Shown here piece after piece: positions 8,685 to 16,878 of a stretch of 64,000 nt of DNA (within the stretch, counting starts at the first letter, position 1; the number at the start of each line of letters is the position of its first letter). Source of the DNA: Prevotella heparinolytica (GTDB lineage: Bacteria > Bacteroidota > Bacteroidia > Bacteroidales > Bacteroidaceae); contig NZ_SLXB01000018.1 in the NCBI RefSeq assembly GCF_004342845.1, positions 23,922 to 87,921 on the forward strand, given 5' to 3'. Both the position numbers and the translations under genes were made by a program. The notes below the pieces were generated by a model that saw only the letters and a program-made list of their open reading frames with translations, was not told where the DNA came from and did not search any database.

Positions 8685-9875
8685 ATGAACATTTTATTTA
8701 TGTATAACGGAATGTTCCATCCTCTTCGCGGAGGCTTGGAACGGGTGTCCGATTTGCTTTGTCGCGAGTTTGTCCGGAGGGGGCATTGCGTATTTTACTT
8801 GCATCATACATACGATGAAAAGATGTCAGGCTATTCCTATCCTGCATCCATGTCTTTCTTTCCCAATTCTTCGGTTACGGAGTTAAAAGAAAACGGTGCT
8901 TTTTATCGGAATTTCTTGATTCAAAATAAGATCGATATTGTTATTGTTCAAAATCCCATGGATTACCATAAACTGTGTGCCTTTTCTAAAGATTTGAGAC
9001 ATGTAAAGGTTGTTTCCGTGATACATTGCAACCCTTTGTATATGTATCACCATATGCATCTGCTCATGTGGCGGTTGAGGAATGACACGTTTATCGAGAA
9101 AATCAAAAGAGTGGCGCGTGTCATCAAAATGCCGAAGCGCAAACGCACATATCTGGAGTGGCTTAGAGGATGTTATGACGGTGCTTTTGCCAATACGGAT
9201 TTGGTGTGTTTGCTGTCAGAAAAGTTTATTCCGGAGTTGAGGAGCATTCGCATTAAGCATTTCGATATAAACAAGACAATTGCCATAGGTAATCCCAATA
9301 CGTATCCTCTGCAAGATATTTCCATCAATCGGAAAAAGAAACAGATTTTGTATGTAGGCCGGATAGAGTGGTATCAGAAACGTGTAGATAGGATGGTGGT
9401 CATTTGGAAGAAACTTTACAAACAGTTTCCTGATTGGGAGTTGGTGATTGTGGGTGACGGATCTTTCAAGCAGGAGCTCGAGCAGAAGGCTGTGGGACTG
9501 GAACGCATTGCTTTTGTAGGGTGGAAAGACCCGGAGTCTTATTATAGAGATGCGGCTATTTTATGTTTGACCAGCGACTTTGAAGGTTGGGGGATGGTAC
9601 TGACGGAGGCGATGACTTTTGGCACGGTTCCTGTGGCTTTTAATACGTATGCTGCCGTGACGGAGATCATAGAAAATGGTTGTACTGGGATATTAGTAAA
9701 GCCGTTTTCTTACAGTAGGTTTGCTGGCAAGTTGGCCATGTTGATGCGTGACGACGCTTTGCGTACCAAAATGGCTGCGAGCGGCAAGGCATATGTGCGG
9801 CGTTTTGACATACAACGGGTGGCCGATCGATGGGAATCTGTTTTTCGTAACCTGAAGGACGGAAGCCATTGTTAG
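8685..9875 (+). CDS. glycosyltransferase family 4
   Basis: GT-B fold retaining glycosyltransferase of 396 residues. The N-terminal domain starts NILFMYNGMFHPLRGGLERV, with the glycine-rich acceptor loop; the C-terminal domain has ILYVGRIEWYQKRVD and the donor motif SDFEGWGMVLTEAM (the E-x7-E type). I choose ATG 8685 because the 30 in-frame codons before it are the decayed glf remnant. It is the last gene of the rightward operon; its stop overlaps by 4 bp the stop of the convergent flippase gene. Confidence 0.87.
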   Translation: MNILFMYNGMFHPLRGGLERVSDLLCREFVRRGHCVFYLHHTYDEKMSGYSYPASMSFFPNSSVTELKENGAFYRNFLIQNKIDIVIVQNPMDYHKLCAFSKDLRHVKVVSVIHCNPLYMYHHMHLLMWRLRNDTFIEKIKRVARVIKMPKRKRTYLEWLRGCYDGAFANTDLVCLLSEKFIPELRSIRIKHFDINKTIAIGNPNTYPLQDISINRKKKQILYVGRIEWYQKRVDRMVVIWKKLYKQFPDWELVIVGDGSFKQELEQKAVGLERIAFVGWKDPESYYRDAAILCLTSDFEGWGMVLTEAMTFGTVPVAFNTYAAVTEIIENGCTGILVKPFSYSRFAGKLAMLMRDDALRTKMAASGKAYVRRFDIQRVADRWESVFRNLKDGSHC

Positions 9876-11407
9876 CATTTCCGTTTTATAATGCGATGAG
9901 TTAACGAGCGCATGCCGGGAGTTAGTAAATAGAGTAATATATAGACAGTTGTAGCATAAATAGAGGTGATGGTGGCACCGTATGCCATCCAATTGCCAAA
10001 CGAACGTTGTGGGGCGAATATACGTTCTGGAAGCAAGTTGTGATAAGCAATGAGCGGCAGTAAGGCTATGAGCAGGTACTTGGTGTAGTCCACCCAATAA
10101 TGCGTCACTGGCATTTTGAACCCTTTTGCATAGAGGAAGCAGGGTTTCCAGATAACGATGAGTAGTAACTGGCTGGTAATGTTTCCCAAAAGGATTCCGG
10201 GTAACCCCAAAAAATATCCTCCCGTTATGGCAACAATCAGATTGATGCAGATTTCTGCAACAGGTGCCCATGTATCTTGAAACAATCCATATCCGTAGAT
10301 AAACTGGTCGGTGGCGCCGCGCGTATAGCCGATGAAGGAGTTCAGGATTATCAGGTACAGTATATGCCTTGATATGATATATTCGTCTCCTAACCAGAGT
10401 GAGATAAAGGCGTCGGTCAGTTGGAGCAGGGCAAACGAAATCGTCCCGGCTATCAAAAAACGTATTCCCATCAGTTCCCAGAAAACCTGCAAGATGCGTT
10501 TGGTGTTGCCTTCTGCAATAAGGTTGCCCACACCGGCGTTGGTGCTTCCCAGCAGGTTGCTTATGAAGATACTGATTTTATCAATGATGAGCGTATAGTT
10601 CCCGTAGTAGGCCACTGTCTTCAACGAGACGAAAGCGTACACTAAAAAAGGGGTGGTTTGAAACTGTACGAAACCGCCTATCCGGTGTACAAACAGTTGC
10701 TTGGTATATTTTATGACTTCCGGATATTTCTTGAAGAGGAGCTTTCCTTGCTTTATTTCACTCCGCAGCCAAGGATATACCTGATTCACCTTCCAATTTA
10801 GAATGACGGAGTAGGTGATTCCCAATAGCAGTTCCATGCTTATCCACAGGTAATAATTGCCTGTATAATACACCAGTGTCATTTGTAGGAGTGTTTTTAT
10901 GATTATGGCGCTTTGGTAATAGGCTGTCACCACATAGTTTCTTTGGTCTGCTCCCAAGAGCGTTTGTTTGTAGTTGGCAAAATAGCCTATCAACGAGGTG
11001 GTGAGGTAAGAAAAGAAAGCAAAGCAGACAACTCCCAACTCGAAGACATTGTTGGGGAAGATAAGAGGCAGGAAACATGCAAGCACGCAGCCGGCACTTA
11101 GAATAATGAATCCGATGCGGCGGTATAAGAATCCGAAAACGGAGATTATCTCGTTGATTTTCGGCTCGTTGTGTTCAAAAAGAGGTTTGTACAGCACATA
11201 GCCTATCGCTGTGCTGATGCCCAGTTCGGCAAGATTAAGGAAGCCCAGCAGGTTGTTCATGGTGCCTATCAGTCCCATGAAATCGGCGCCCAGCGCATCC
11301 AGAAAAATCTTTCTTGAGAAGAAGGACAGGGCCAGATTCAGGAAGTAGAAGATGAGGTTGACCCGGGCATTGAGCAATGATTTTTTTAGTCGCGAGGCTT
11401 CAGGCAT
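9872..11407 (-). CDS. Wzx-type polysaccharide flippase (MOP superfamily)
   Basis: Inner-membrane protein of 511 residues with about 12-14 hydrophobic helices. The opening RVNLIFYFLNLALSFFSRK and ADFMGLIGTMNNLLGFLNLAELG are typical of the oligosaccharide flippase branch of the MOP superfamily. It should move lipid-linked repeat units across the inner membrane. It is transcribed against the glycosyltransferase genes, converging with a 4-bp overlap of stop regions, and has its own promoter at 11436-11443. It is the only flippase in the window, so it may serve both glycan blocks. Confidence 0.88.
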   Translation of the reverse strand: MPEASRLKKSLLNARVNLIFYFLNLALSFFSRKIFLDALGADFMGLIGTMNNLLGFLNLAELGISTAIGYVLYKPLFEHNEPKINEIISVFGFLYRRIGFIILSAGCVLACFLPLIFPNNVFELGVVCFAFFSYLTTSLIGYFANYKQTLLGADQRNYVVTAYYQSAIIIKTLLQMTLVYYTGNYYLWISMELLLGITYSVILNWKVNQVYPWLRSEIKQGKLLFKKYPEVIKYTKQLFVHRIGGFVQFQTTPFLVYAFVSLKTVAYYGNYTLIIDKISIFISNLLGSTNAGVGNLIAEGNTKRILQVFWELMGIRFLIAGTISFALLQLTDAFISLWLGDEYIISRHILYLIILNSFIGYTRGATDQFIYGYGLFQDTWAPVAEICINLIVAITGGYFLGLPGILLGNITSQLLLIVIWKPCFLYAKGFKMPVTHYWVDYTKYLLIALLPLIAYHNLLPERIFAPQRSFGNWMAYGATITSIYATTVYILLYLLTPGMRSLTHRIIKRKC

Positions 11408-11435
11408 AATAGGATTGGGATTATCTGAGTTCCCG

Positions 11436-11443
11436 CAAAGATA
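11436..11443 (-). promoter_or_regulatory. promoter -7 box of the flippase gene
   Basis: TATCTTTG on the minus strand, about 30 bp upstream of the flippase ATG. No clear -33 TTTG was found. Confidence 0.55.
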
Positions 11444-11562
11444 GAAATTTTTACTGATATTTTATCTATATTGTTGTGAGGGGAAAGAAATTCTGCCTTT
11501 TAAATTATACGCAGGAGAGAGGCGGAAACAAAAGTCGGTCGTGCGATGCCATAATGGCAGGC

Positions 11563-11626
11563 GCGGATTTTGCGGCATTTGACACGGTTTGTTTTGACGA
11601 GAGCCGTGAAATATGCGAAATTCCGC
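11563..11626 (-). repeat. imperfect long hairpin at the left edge of the GC-rich cassette
   Basis: GCGGATTTTGCGGCATTTGACACGG (11563-11587, 25 nt) pairs imperfectly with 11604-11626, which starts CCGTGAAATATGCG. It lies between the flippase and amidase genes. It shares the phrase TTTGCGGCATTT with the longer hairpin at the other end of the cassette (16879-16954). Confidence 0.45.
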
Positions 11627-11663
11627 GTCTGAGGGAGGCCCATGAAGACGTTTTGTTTGTGTT

Positions 11664-12107
11664 TCACCATCTTTCTTTCTTCACCTCGAAGCAAGGGCAC
11701 TGCTTGGTCCATTCCATCGGTTCGATTTCGCCGTTGTGGTTCAGGTCGGGGCTGAGGTCGCGGTGTCCTACGACTTTTGCACCCGGATGGTCGGCCAGCA
11801 GCACCCTGACGAGGACGCGTAGCGAGTGGCGTTGCCATTCGGTTCGCGTGTCTTTGGGGTTGCCGTAGTGGTCCAGACCGCCTTCATAGCACACGCCGAT
11901 GGAGTGGGCATTGTGCCCACGGGCGTGGATGCCGACCCTCTCGACCGGGCGTGTGGTAAGGATGCGGCCGTCGCGACGGATGTAGAAGTGATAGCCTGTG
12001 CCGTCAAATCCGCGTCGACGATGTGCCGCCTCCAGAGCCTGCTCGGTAAAGGGACGGTCCTCGCACGTGGCGCTGCAATGTATCACGATCAGGTCAATGC
12101 GTCTCAT
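11664..12107 (-). CDS. N-acetylmuramoyl-L-alanine amidase, T7-lysozyme type
   Basis: Amidase_2-fold Zn hydrolase of 147 residues that cleaves the amide between MurNAc and the stem peptide. Visible features are the first ligand in DLIVIHCSAT, the GYHFYIRRDGRI strand, ARGHNAHSIGVCYEGG, and the second ligand region VVGHRDLSPDLN. The start is ATG 12107; upstream in-frame codons belong to the smalltalk gene region. There is no signal peptide, as in phage-type endolysins. It is the last gene of the leftward cassette, right after the smalltalk mini-gene, an arrangement seen repeatedly in Bacteroides next to capsule loci. Confidence 0.88.
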   Translation of the reverse strand: MRRIDLIVIHCSATCEDRPFTEQALEAAHRRRGFDGTGYHFYIRRDGRILTTRPVERVGIHARGHNAHSIGVCYEGGLDHYGNPKDTRTEWQRHSLRVLVRVLLADHPGAKVVGHRDLSPDLNHNGEIEPMEWTKQCPCFEVKKERW

Positions 12108-12112
12108 TGCCG

Positions 12113-12223
12113 TCACAGATTGCCGCCGGTCATGGCATGTGCGCTGAAAGCACCCAGCAAGGCCGATGCCACAGCGATGATCAGTTTCAGTACTTTGTCC
12201 CAAGTCGATGATTTCTGTTTCAT
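12113..12223 (-). CDS. smalltalk-type mini-protein (36 aa)
   Basis: A 36-residue frame starting MKQKSSTWDKVLKLI, with one hydrophobic segment (LIIAVASALLGAFSAHA) and a short tail. Length, the W-x-K-V-x-K-hydrophobic pattern and the position directly before an amidase gene match the small proteins annotated in Bacteroides genomes as smalltalk. It probably sits in the membrane. It ends 5 bp before the amidase start, so the two are co-translated. A holin-like role beside an endolysin-like amidase is an attractive but untested inference. Confidence 0.75.
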   Translation of the reverse strand: MKQKSSTWDKVLKLIIAVASALLGAFSAHAMTGGNL

Positions 12224-12324
12224 GTTTCTTTTAGATAATCGGTTAGTAATTAGTTGGTTAGTGGTGGTTGATTAGCGGTTGGCGGCTTGTTGAGCACTAA
12301 CCGCCAATCGTTCGCCGCTCCTCA

Positions 12325-12861
12325 TCATCCCAGCGGATTTTCGCTCTGTCCGCCTTCCGAGCCGGGGGTGCCGGAATGTTCGCCGGGGGTGCCGCTACCG
12401 GCGGACGGTTTATTCCCGGCAGGTTTGGAGGGCTCTTCGGACACGAGTTCGAAGACGATGTTGTTGGGCGCGCCTTTGGTGGTGGCGTTGCTGTCGTTTA
12501 CCAGGCGGAAAGCGTTGGCCACGCGGAAGCGGATGTTGACGCGTTCGATGTTTTTCACCGTGCAATCTTTGGCCGCTTCGCTGGCGCGGCATCTGAAGGT
12601 GGTGTGGAAGATGCCGAAGCCGTCCAGCTGGACACTGTTGCCGTCGGTCAGGGTCTGACGCATCTGGCGGATGATGGCCTTGCCCACGTGCTCCACGTCT
12701 TCGGCCGACATGCCGCCGAGGGCTTCGATGTCTTGTGCCAGGCGGCTGAGGTTGAAGATTTTCGCATCTTTGGGCTTGCGTTTCAGGATATAGACCATGG
12801 GCGACTGGGTATTTCCGATTTTCTTGCGGCGCATGCTGCGTACTACTAATGCTGTTGACAT
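12325..12861 (-). CDS. HU-like DNA-binding protein with Gly/Pro-rich tail
   Basis: DNABII-type protein of 178 residues. The N-terminal ~25 residues are the arm-like extension common in the Bacteroides HU subgroup, followed by the HU fold (LAQDIEALGGMSAEDVEHVG, then VQLDGFGIFHTTFRC) and strands to about residue 145. The last ~33 residues are rich in Gly, Pro, Ser and Glu, presumably disordered. Such proteins accompany amidase and DUF4248 genes near capsule loci. It could shape DNA for the cassette's own replication or expression. Its promoter (12972-12979) lies beside a 10-bp-period CCTCC array. Confidence 0.88.
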   Translation of the reverse strand: MSTALVVRSMRRKKIGNTQSPMVYILKRKPKDAKIFNLSRLAQDIEALGGMSAEDVEHVGKAIIRQMRQTLTDGNSVQLDGFGIFHTTFRCRASEAAKDCTVKNIERVNIRFRVANAFRLVNDSNATTKGAPNNIVFELVSEEPSKPAGNKPSAGSGTPGEHSGTPGSEGGQSENPLG

Positions 12862-12971
12862 GATGATTGAGTGTTTTTTTTAATGTTTTGTTATAAAAAG
12901 TTTCTCTGTGCGAAACGGCGGGGCGGGGGAGATGTCTCTGCAGCGAATCTGTCCGCTTCGTTTCGTTGATG

Positions 12972-12979
12972 CAAAGATA
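12972..12979 (-). promoter_or_regulatory. promoter -7 box of the HU-like gene
   Basis: TATCTTTG on the minus strand, about 110 bp upstream of the HU-like ATG. No TTTG -33 box is present; that position is occupied by the CCTCC array, suggesting activator-dependent transcription. Confidence 0.6.
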
Positions 12980-12990
12980 GGAAGCCGCCG

Positions 12991-13060
12991 GGGGAGGGAC
13001 GGAGGTTCTGGGAGGTTGGCGGAGGTTAGGAGAGGATATGGGAGGATAAAAAGGAGGATA
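12991..13060 (-). repeat. 10-bp-period CCTCC direct repeats
   Basis: Seven successive near-10-bp units on the plus strand carry GGAGG or a one-base variant, most starting exactly 10 bp apart (13001, 13011, 13021, 13031, 13041). On the minus strand this reads CCTCC once per helical turn, ending just upstream of the -7 box of the HU-like gene. The rest of the 13061-13209 gap shows nothing further. Confidence 0.75.
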
Positions 13061-13209
13061 CGGTTGCATCCTAACCACTACACACATCATGTGGCGGTTA
13101 ATAGTTGAACAGAAAAAGGAAGAATAAGTCCTTTTAGTGTCCGGAATATCGCTGTTCCTATCGGCATCGGGAGTTCTGTGCCAAACTTCAGGCGGCTCCT
13201 TGCCCCTCT

Positions 13210-13461
13210 TCACGGTTCGCCCAGCGCGTCGACGATGAGCTTCACTTGTGCCGGGGTGTAGTGCCTGCTTGTGGGGCGCAAGCCGGTGGCCATAAGGCGT
13301 TGTTCCAGTCCGGGGGAGGTGCGTATCCATTTGTTGAAGCGGTTGACGGCCGTCTGCTGGCACACGTTGGGGAGGTAGAGCGAGGCGAGTTCGCCCTTCC
13401 CGTAGCTGTGTATCGGGAAGGGGGACTCGGGCAGTAGTTCTGCGGTTTTTCCGGTTTGCAT
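13210..13461 (-). CDS. DUF4248 domain protein
   Basis: Small cytoplasmic protein of 83 residues matching DUF4248, a family confined to Bacteroidales and usually found beside HU-like and primase or VirE-type genes. Visible landmarks are SYGKGELASLYLP, FNKWIRTSP and the C-terminal RHYTPAQVKLIVDALGEP. The spacing suggests a helix-turn-helix-like fold, but this is not proven. The gene follows the primase-helicase by 45 bp, with a promoter-like box in between. Function unknown. Confidence 0.82.
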   Translation of the reverse strand: MQTGKTAELLPESPFPIHSYGKGELASLYLPNVCQQTAVNRFNKWIRTSPGLEQRLMATGLRPTSRHYTPAQVKLIVDALGEP

Positions 13462-13494
13462 GTCTGTTGTTTTATTTTGTATTTATTACTGATA

Positions 13495-13502
13495 CAAATG
13501 TA
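13495..13502 (-). promoter_or_regulatory. candidate -7 box for DUF4248
   Basis: TACATTTG on the minus strand, about 35 bp upstream of the DUF4248 ATG and just after the primase-helicase stop. The -33 region would lie inside the preceding gene. Confidence 0.45.
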
Positions 13503-13506
13503 GTGA

Positions 13507-15333
13507 TTATTCGTTGAATAACCTACCGTTTTCGGCACTATTTTTCAGCCAATTTTCGTTGTCGAAACGTGTGTTCACGGGGCCCGGACGGTCGCCGTCG
13601 GGGGTGTGGACGATGTCTTCCTCGCAGGGCCAGTAGCGGCCGTTCAGCAGGTTGTAGACGAAGGAGGCCGAGGTGTGTGCCCTGCCCAGGTGCTTGAAGC
13701 GCACCTTGTCGATGTAGACGGTGACCATCTGCTTGTCGTCGTTGCGGTCTACGGCCAGGCAGTAGTCGGCCATGTTGCCGAAGTCGGCCGAGCCGTTGAT
13801 GTCGTTCATCTCCACGCGGCGCAGCTGGCCGGTGTCGGTGCGGTTCACCTTGCGGGGGTGCACCACGAGGATGACGAGGCATTTGTTTTGCGTGGCAAAC
13901 CGCCCTATCTTGCGCAGCGTGGAGCGGATGTTGAGCAGCTCGGATTCGCCCGCGGAGGCGGGAGGCGTTTCGAGGCGGTTCATGGGGTCGATGACGACGA
14001 TGCGCACGCCCCTGCGGCGCACCACCTGGCGGGCTTTTTCAAGCACGTGGTCGATGGTGTAGCTTTCGTCGCCGGGCAGTATGTGCACGATGTTGTCCGT
14101 CAGCCAGCGTTCGGCGTGGTCGAAGAGGGCTTCGGTGAGACCTCCGTCGATGTGGAAGCGCTTGCCCGTGAGCTTTTCTATCAGTTTGGACTGGTGGTAG
14201 ACGATGGGCATGTTTTCGGGGCTGAAGTAGGCCACTTTCCACTCGTGGCGCAGGCAGAGGCGCAGGGCCAGTTCGTCGATGAACTCCGACTTGCCGTCGC
14301 CGGGGCGTCCGGTGACGATCATGAGGCGTCCCGGCTCGAAGGTGCAGTTGCGGTCGAGGTTGTCCCAGCCCGTGCCGGCGCCTTGTTGCAGGCCGTTTTC
14401 GTAGAGGGTGCGGAGGTCGTCGTGGCACTCTTGCGCGGTGAATATGCCCTCCAGAGGCACTTCTTCGGCTTGTTCGAGGCAGATGCGCAGGCTCTCGGCG
14501 CCGTACTTCACGAGGTGTTCGTTGGCGTCCTTGCAGCCGGGGCCGAAGTGCACCGTGCGGCAGCGTTCGGCGCCGAGCCGGCGGATGAGTTCTTGGCGCA
14601 GCAGCATTCCGGCGGCGTCTTCGTCCACGGCGATGCAGATGCTCTGCTTGTCCTCGAAGTGGGTGTCGATGAAGCGGTCGAGCCACGTCAGGTTGGTGTT
14701 TGCGCCCGATGGCACGGAGATGACGTCGTTGCGCCCGGCGGCCATGCACGCGGCGGCGTCGAACTCGCCCTCGGTGATGATGCACTGCGGGGTGCCCAGT
14801 ATGCCGTCGATGTTGTAGGGGATGAGTTCGGCTCCGCTCACCATCATGAAGTGCTTCTGCGCGCTGCGGTACTTGGTGTTGACCAGCGTGCCGTTCTCGA
14901 AGTAGTTGAAGCAGATGCAGTTTTCCTCGCGGTTGTCGGCCGGCATGCGCCGGCGCTCTTCGGTGATGCGCAGCCGGGCCAGCAAGCCCTGGGGCAGGCA
15001 GCGGGTCTCGGTCCAGTAGCGTTCCAGCCGTTCGCTGAGCTGCATCTTCGAGGGGTCGAAGACGGGGCGGCGGAAGTGCTGCGGCGGGCGGGCGGCCTGC
15101 GTGCGCTGCTGCAACCGGAGGCTGTGCTCGCGGCGGGCGCGCTCTTCGGCTTCGTCGGGCACGTAGAAGCTCCAGCCGCAGTGGTGGCATTTGCACAGTC
15201 CGAGGTCTAAGTTCACGGAGAGCGATTTGTCTCCTTTGTGTCTGCGCGTGTCGTTGCATTGCGGGCAGACGGTTTTCACTTTGCCGCTGTTGCGGCCGCG
15301 GGTGTCGATTCCATACTTGTGATAGTTTCTCAT
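13507..15333 (-). CDS. primase-helicase (zinc finger, Toprim, DnaB/RecA-type ATPase)
   Basis: A 608-residue T7 gp4-like fusion. A zinc ribbon is visible at about 23-52 (VCPQCN and CKCHHCG), the Toprim domain follows near 190 (TEGEFDAAACMAAG, then CIAVDEDAAG), and the hexameric-helicase domain has Walker A GRPGDGKS near 340 and Walker B VVIDPMNRLE. It would make primers and unwind DNA at a replication fork. The gene is markedly GC-rich compared with flanking chromosomal genes, a sign of acquisition. It follows the DUF7833 gene, separated by a 22-bp repeat array. Long open frames on the opposite strand are GC-driven artefacts. Confidence 0.88.
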   Translation of the reverse strand: MRNYHKYGIDTRGRNSGKVKTVCPQCNDTRRHKGDKSLSVNLDLGLCKCHHCGWSFYVPDEAEERARREHSLRLQQRTQAARPPQHFRRPVFDPSKMQLSERLERYWTETRCLPQGLLARLRITEERRRMPADNREENCICFNYFENGTLVNTKYRSAQKHFMMVSGAELIPYNIDGILGTPQCIITEGEFDAAACMAAGRNDVISVPSGANTNLTWLDRFIDTHFEDKQSICIAVDEDAAGMLLRQELIRRLGAERCRTVHFGPGCKDANEHLVKYGAESLRICLEQAEEVPLEGIFTAQECHDDLRTLYENGLQQGAGTGWDNLDRNCTFEPGRLMIVTGRPGDGKSEFIDELALRLCLRHEWKVAYFSPENMPIVYHQSKLIEKLTGKRFHIDGGLTEALFDHAERWLTDNIVHILPGDESYTIDHVLEKARQVVRRRGVRIVVIDPMNRLETPPASAGESELLNIRSTLRKIGRFATQNKCLVILVVHPRKVNRTDTGQLRRVEMNDINGSADFGNMADYCLAVDRNDDKQMVTVYIDKVRFKHLGRAHTSASFVYNLLNGRYWPCEEDIVHTPDGDRPGPVNTRFDNENWLKNSAENGRLFNE

Positions 15334-15419
15334 AATAATTTCGTTTTATTTTTACAAAAAAAAAGATTTGGTTCGTAGGTGTGCGGGGCGGACTCCGGGG
15401 GAGGAGCGTCGTCTGCAAG

Positions 15420-15551
15420 CCCGCATTTGGCGGCCTGCATGCCCGCACCCGGTTGTCCGCAAGCCCGCACTTCGTCTCCTGCAAGGCGGCACTTCACTGC
15501 TTGCTGAGTGGCACTTTGAGGCCTGCAAGGCGGCACTTCATGGTTGTTGCG
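15420..15551 (-). repeat. 22-bp-period array A (family I, six units)
   Basis: Six contiguous 22-bp units with boundaries at 15420, 15442, 15464, 15486, 15508 and 15530. In minus-strand orientation each begins near AAGTGC and most carry CTTGCAGG or a variant. It fills most of the gap between the DUF7833 stop and the primase-helicase start, so it is probably in their transcript. The period is not divisible by three and no gene is supported here. Confidence 0.85.
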
Positions 15552-15583
15552 CCCTCGGCCTGCGGGGCACATGGGGGGTGCGG

Positions 15584-16798
15584 TCAGCTGTTCCATGCCG
15601 CCGTGGTCTCGTCCCAGTAGGACGTGGCCGAGGGGCGCGGTGGTGCGTTCGCCGGTATGGGGCAGCCCAGATAGGTGCGTTTCCCGTCGATGCGCTGCTC
15701 GTAGCGGTAGGGGTCGGGAGGGGCGACGGCCGCTCTTCCGGGTGCGGCTTCCAGCTTGAGCAGGGTTTGCCGCAAGGCCTGCGAGGTGTTTCGTCCTGCC
15801 ATGGTGAAGTAGGCGAAGTAGCGCTTCACGTCGCTGAGTTTCAGCAGTTCACCGCCTTTCCCAAGGTAGATGATGTGCTGTTCGAACAGCTTTACGGCCT
15901 CCTTCAGGTGGCGGCTCAGCAGGTCGCCGTAGCCGCTTTTCATGAAGACCACTTCGAGCCACGAGCAGTCGTTTTGCATTTCGTCGAGGTAATGCTTCCA
16001 GTGTAGGATGGCTTTGTTTTCCTCCACCTCCACCTCCACCGGTGAGGGGGATATATGGGGGAGGTATTTTCTGTTCTTCTCTTCTCTGTTCTTTTCTTCT
16101 CTTACGCGCGCGAGGCTTTTGCGGTGCGTTAAGTTGCTGTTGCATAGTGGTTTATAGGTACTTTGGGGTGTCGTCCTGTTGCTTGCCGGTTCGGAGCCGG
16201 CTCGGAGTTGGCTCCGGGTCGGCACGGGGTTGGCGGGTAGTCCGCGCGAAGAAGAAACGATGACCGTTTGCCCGTTTTCCGGGGTGCCTCCGCTTGTGGG
16301 TTTCGTTGCCTTTTGGGACATCGTTTTTGTGATTTCACGGTTTGTCACCGGGGCGGCGGCTTCTTGGTCTGCCGGTTTTGTCACCGGGGCGTTGGAGGTT
16401 GCTTTCCCGTCGCGGGGCATGGTTTGTGCCGTTTCCGGTTTTGTTTCCGCGGCGTGGTTCCCGTTCTTTTTCCGTTTTTCGGTGGTATTTTTCTTTGACA
16501 CAGATTGTTCCTTCCGCCACGGCTCGCAGAAGTCGATGGCCGACGAGAACATGTCTCCTTCGATGACGAACAGGCCGTAGTTCCTGACTATTTTTTCGAG
16601 ATAGGCTTGTGGGAAGCCTTTCTGCTGTATGAGTTTCAGTTGCCCGAGGAAAAGGCGGTTGGAACTCTGGCCGTAAAGGTGTTCGATGATGAAGAGGTAG
16701 CTGCCATATCCGCGTGCTCCTTCTTCGTCGATGAGCTTGAAGAGCCTGCTGTCTTCGCTCATGTTGAAGCGGTGTTTAAACCAACTATAGTTTTCCAT
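15584..16798 (-). CDS. replication-initiator-like protein (Lin1244/DUF4373-type N-terminus, DUF7833-like C-terminus)
   Basis: A 404-residue protein. The first ~90 residues (WFKHRFNMSEDSRLFKLIDE, GYGSYLFIIEHLYG) resemble the Lin1244/Lin1753 winged-helix domain of phage replication proteins. The middle (about 105-250) is a low-complexity linker rich in K, T, P and E. The C-terminal ~110 residues (ILHWKHYLDEMQNDCSW, YFAYFTMAGRNTSQALR) resemble DUF7833. It is the first gene of the GC-rich cassette and precedes the primase-helicase, so a role in initiating replication or loading the helicase is a reasonable inference. A consensus -7 box lies at 16841-16848. Confidence 0.78.
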   Translation of the reverse strand: MENYSWFKHRFNMSEDSRLFKLIDEEGARGYGSYLFIIEHLYGQSSNRLFLGQLKLIQQKGFPQAYLEKIVRNYGLFVIEGDMFSSAIDFCEPWRKEQSVSKKNTTEKRKKNGNHAAETKPETAQTMPRDGKATSNAPVTKPADQEAAAPVTNREITKTMSQKATKPTSGGTPENGQTVIVSSSRGLPANPVPTRSQLRAGSEPASNRTTPQSTYKPLCNSNLTHRKSLARVREEKNREEKNRKYLPHISPSPVEVEVEENKAILHWKHYLDEMQNDCSWLEVVFMKSGYGDLLSRHLKEAVKLFEQHIIYLGKGGELLKLSDVKRYFAYFTMAGRNTSQALRQTLLKLEAAPGRAAVAPPDPYRYEQRIDGKRTYLGCPIPANAPPRPSATSYWDETTAAWNS

Positions 16799-16840
16799 TT
16801 TCTTTTTTGTTTTGTTTCTGAGTTATGCTGTCATTGGCTG

Positions 16841-16848
16841 CAAAGTTA
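16841..16848 (-). promoter_or_regulatory. promoter -7 box of the cassette
   Basis: TAACTTTG on the minus strand, about 45 bp upstream of the first cassette gene. No -33 TTTG; the long hairpin begins about 30 bp further upstream. Confidence 0.55.
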
Positions 16849-16878
16849 AGGCCTGCGAAGACAAAATGCAAATGCACC

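Noticed and set aside
13606..15210. 534-codon open frame on the plus strand across the primase-helicase gene
   Set aside because: It is antisense to a gene with clear zinc-finger, Toprim and Walker motifs; the open frame results from high GC content and its product resembles no family.
15330..15596. 88-codon minus-strand frame between the cassette genes
   Set aside because: Covers array A; translated repeats without family features, and it overlaps the start of the primase-helicase gene.
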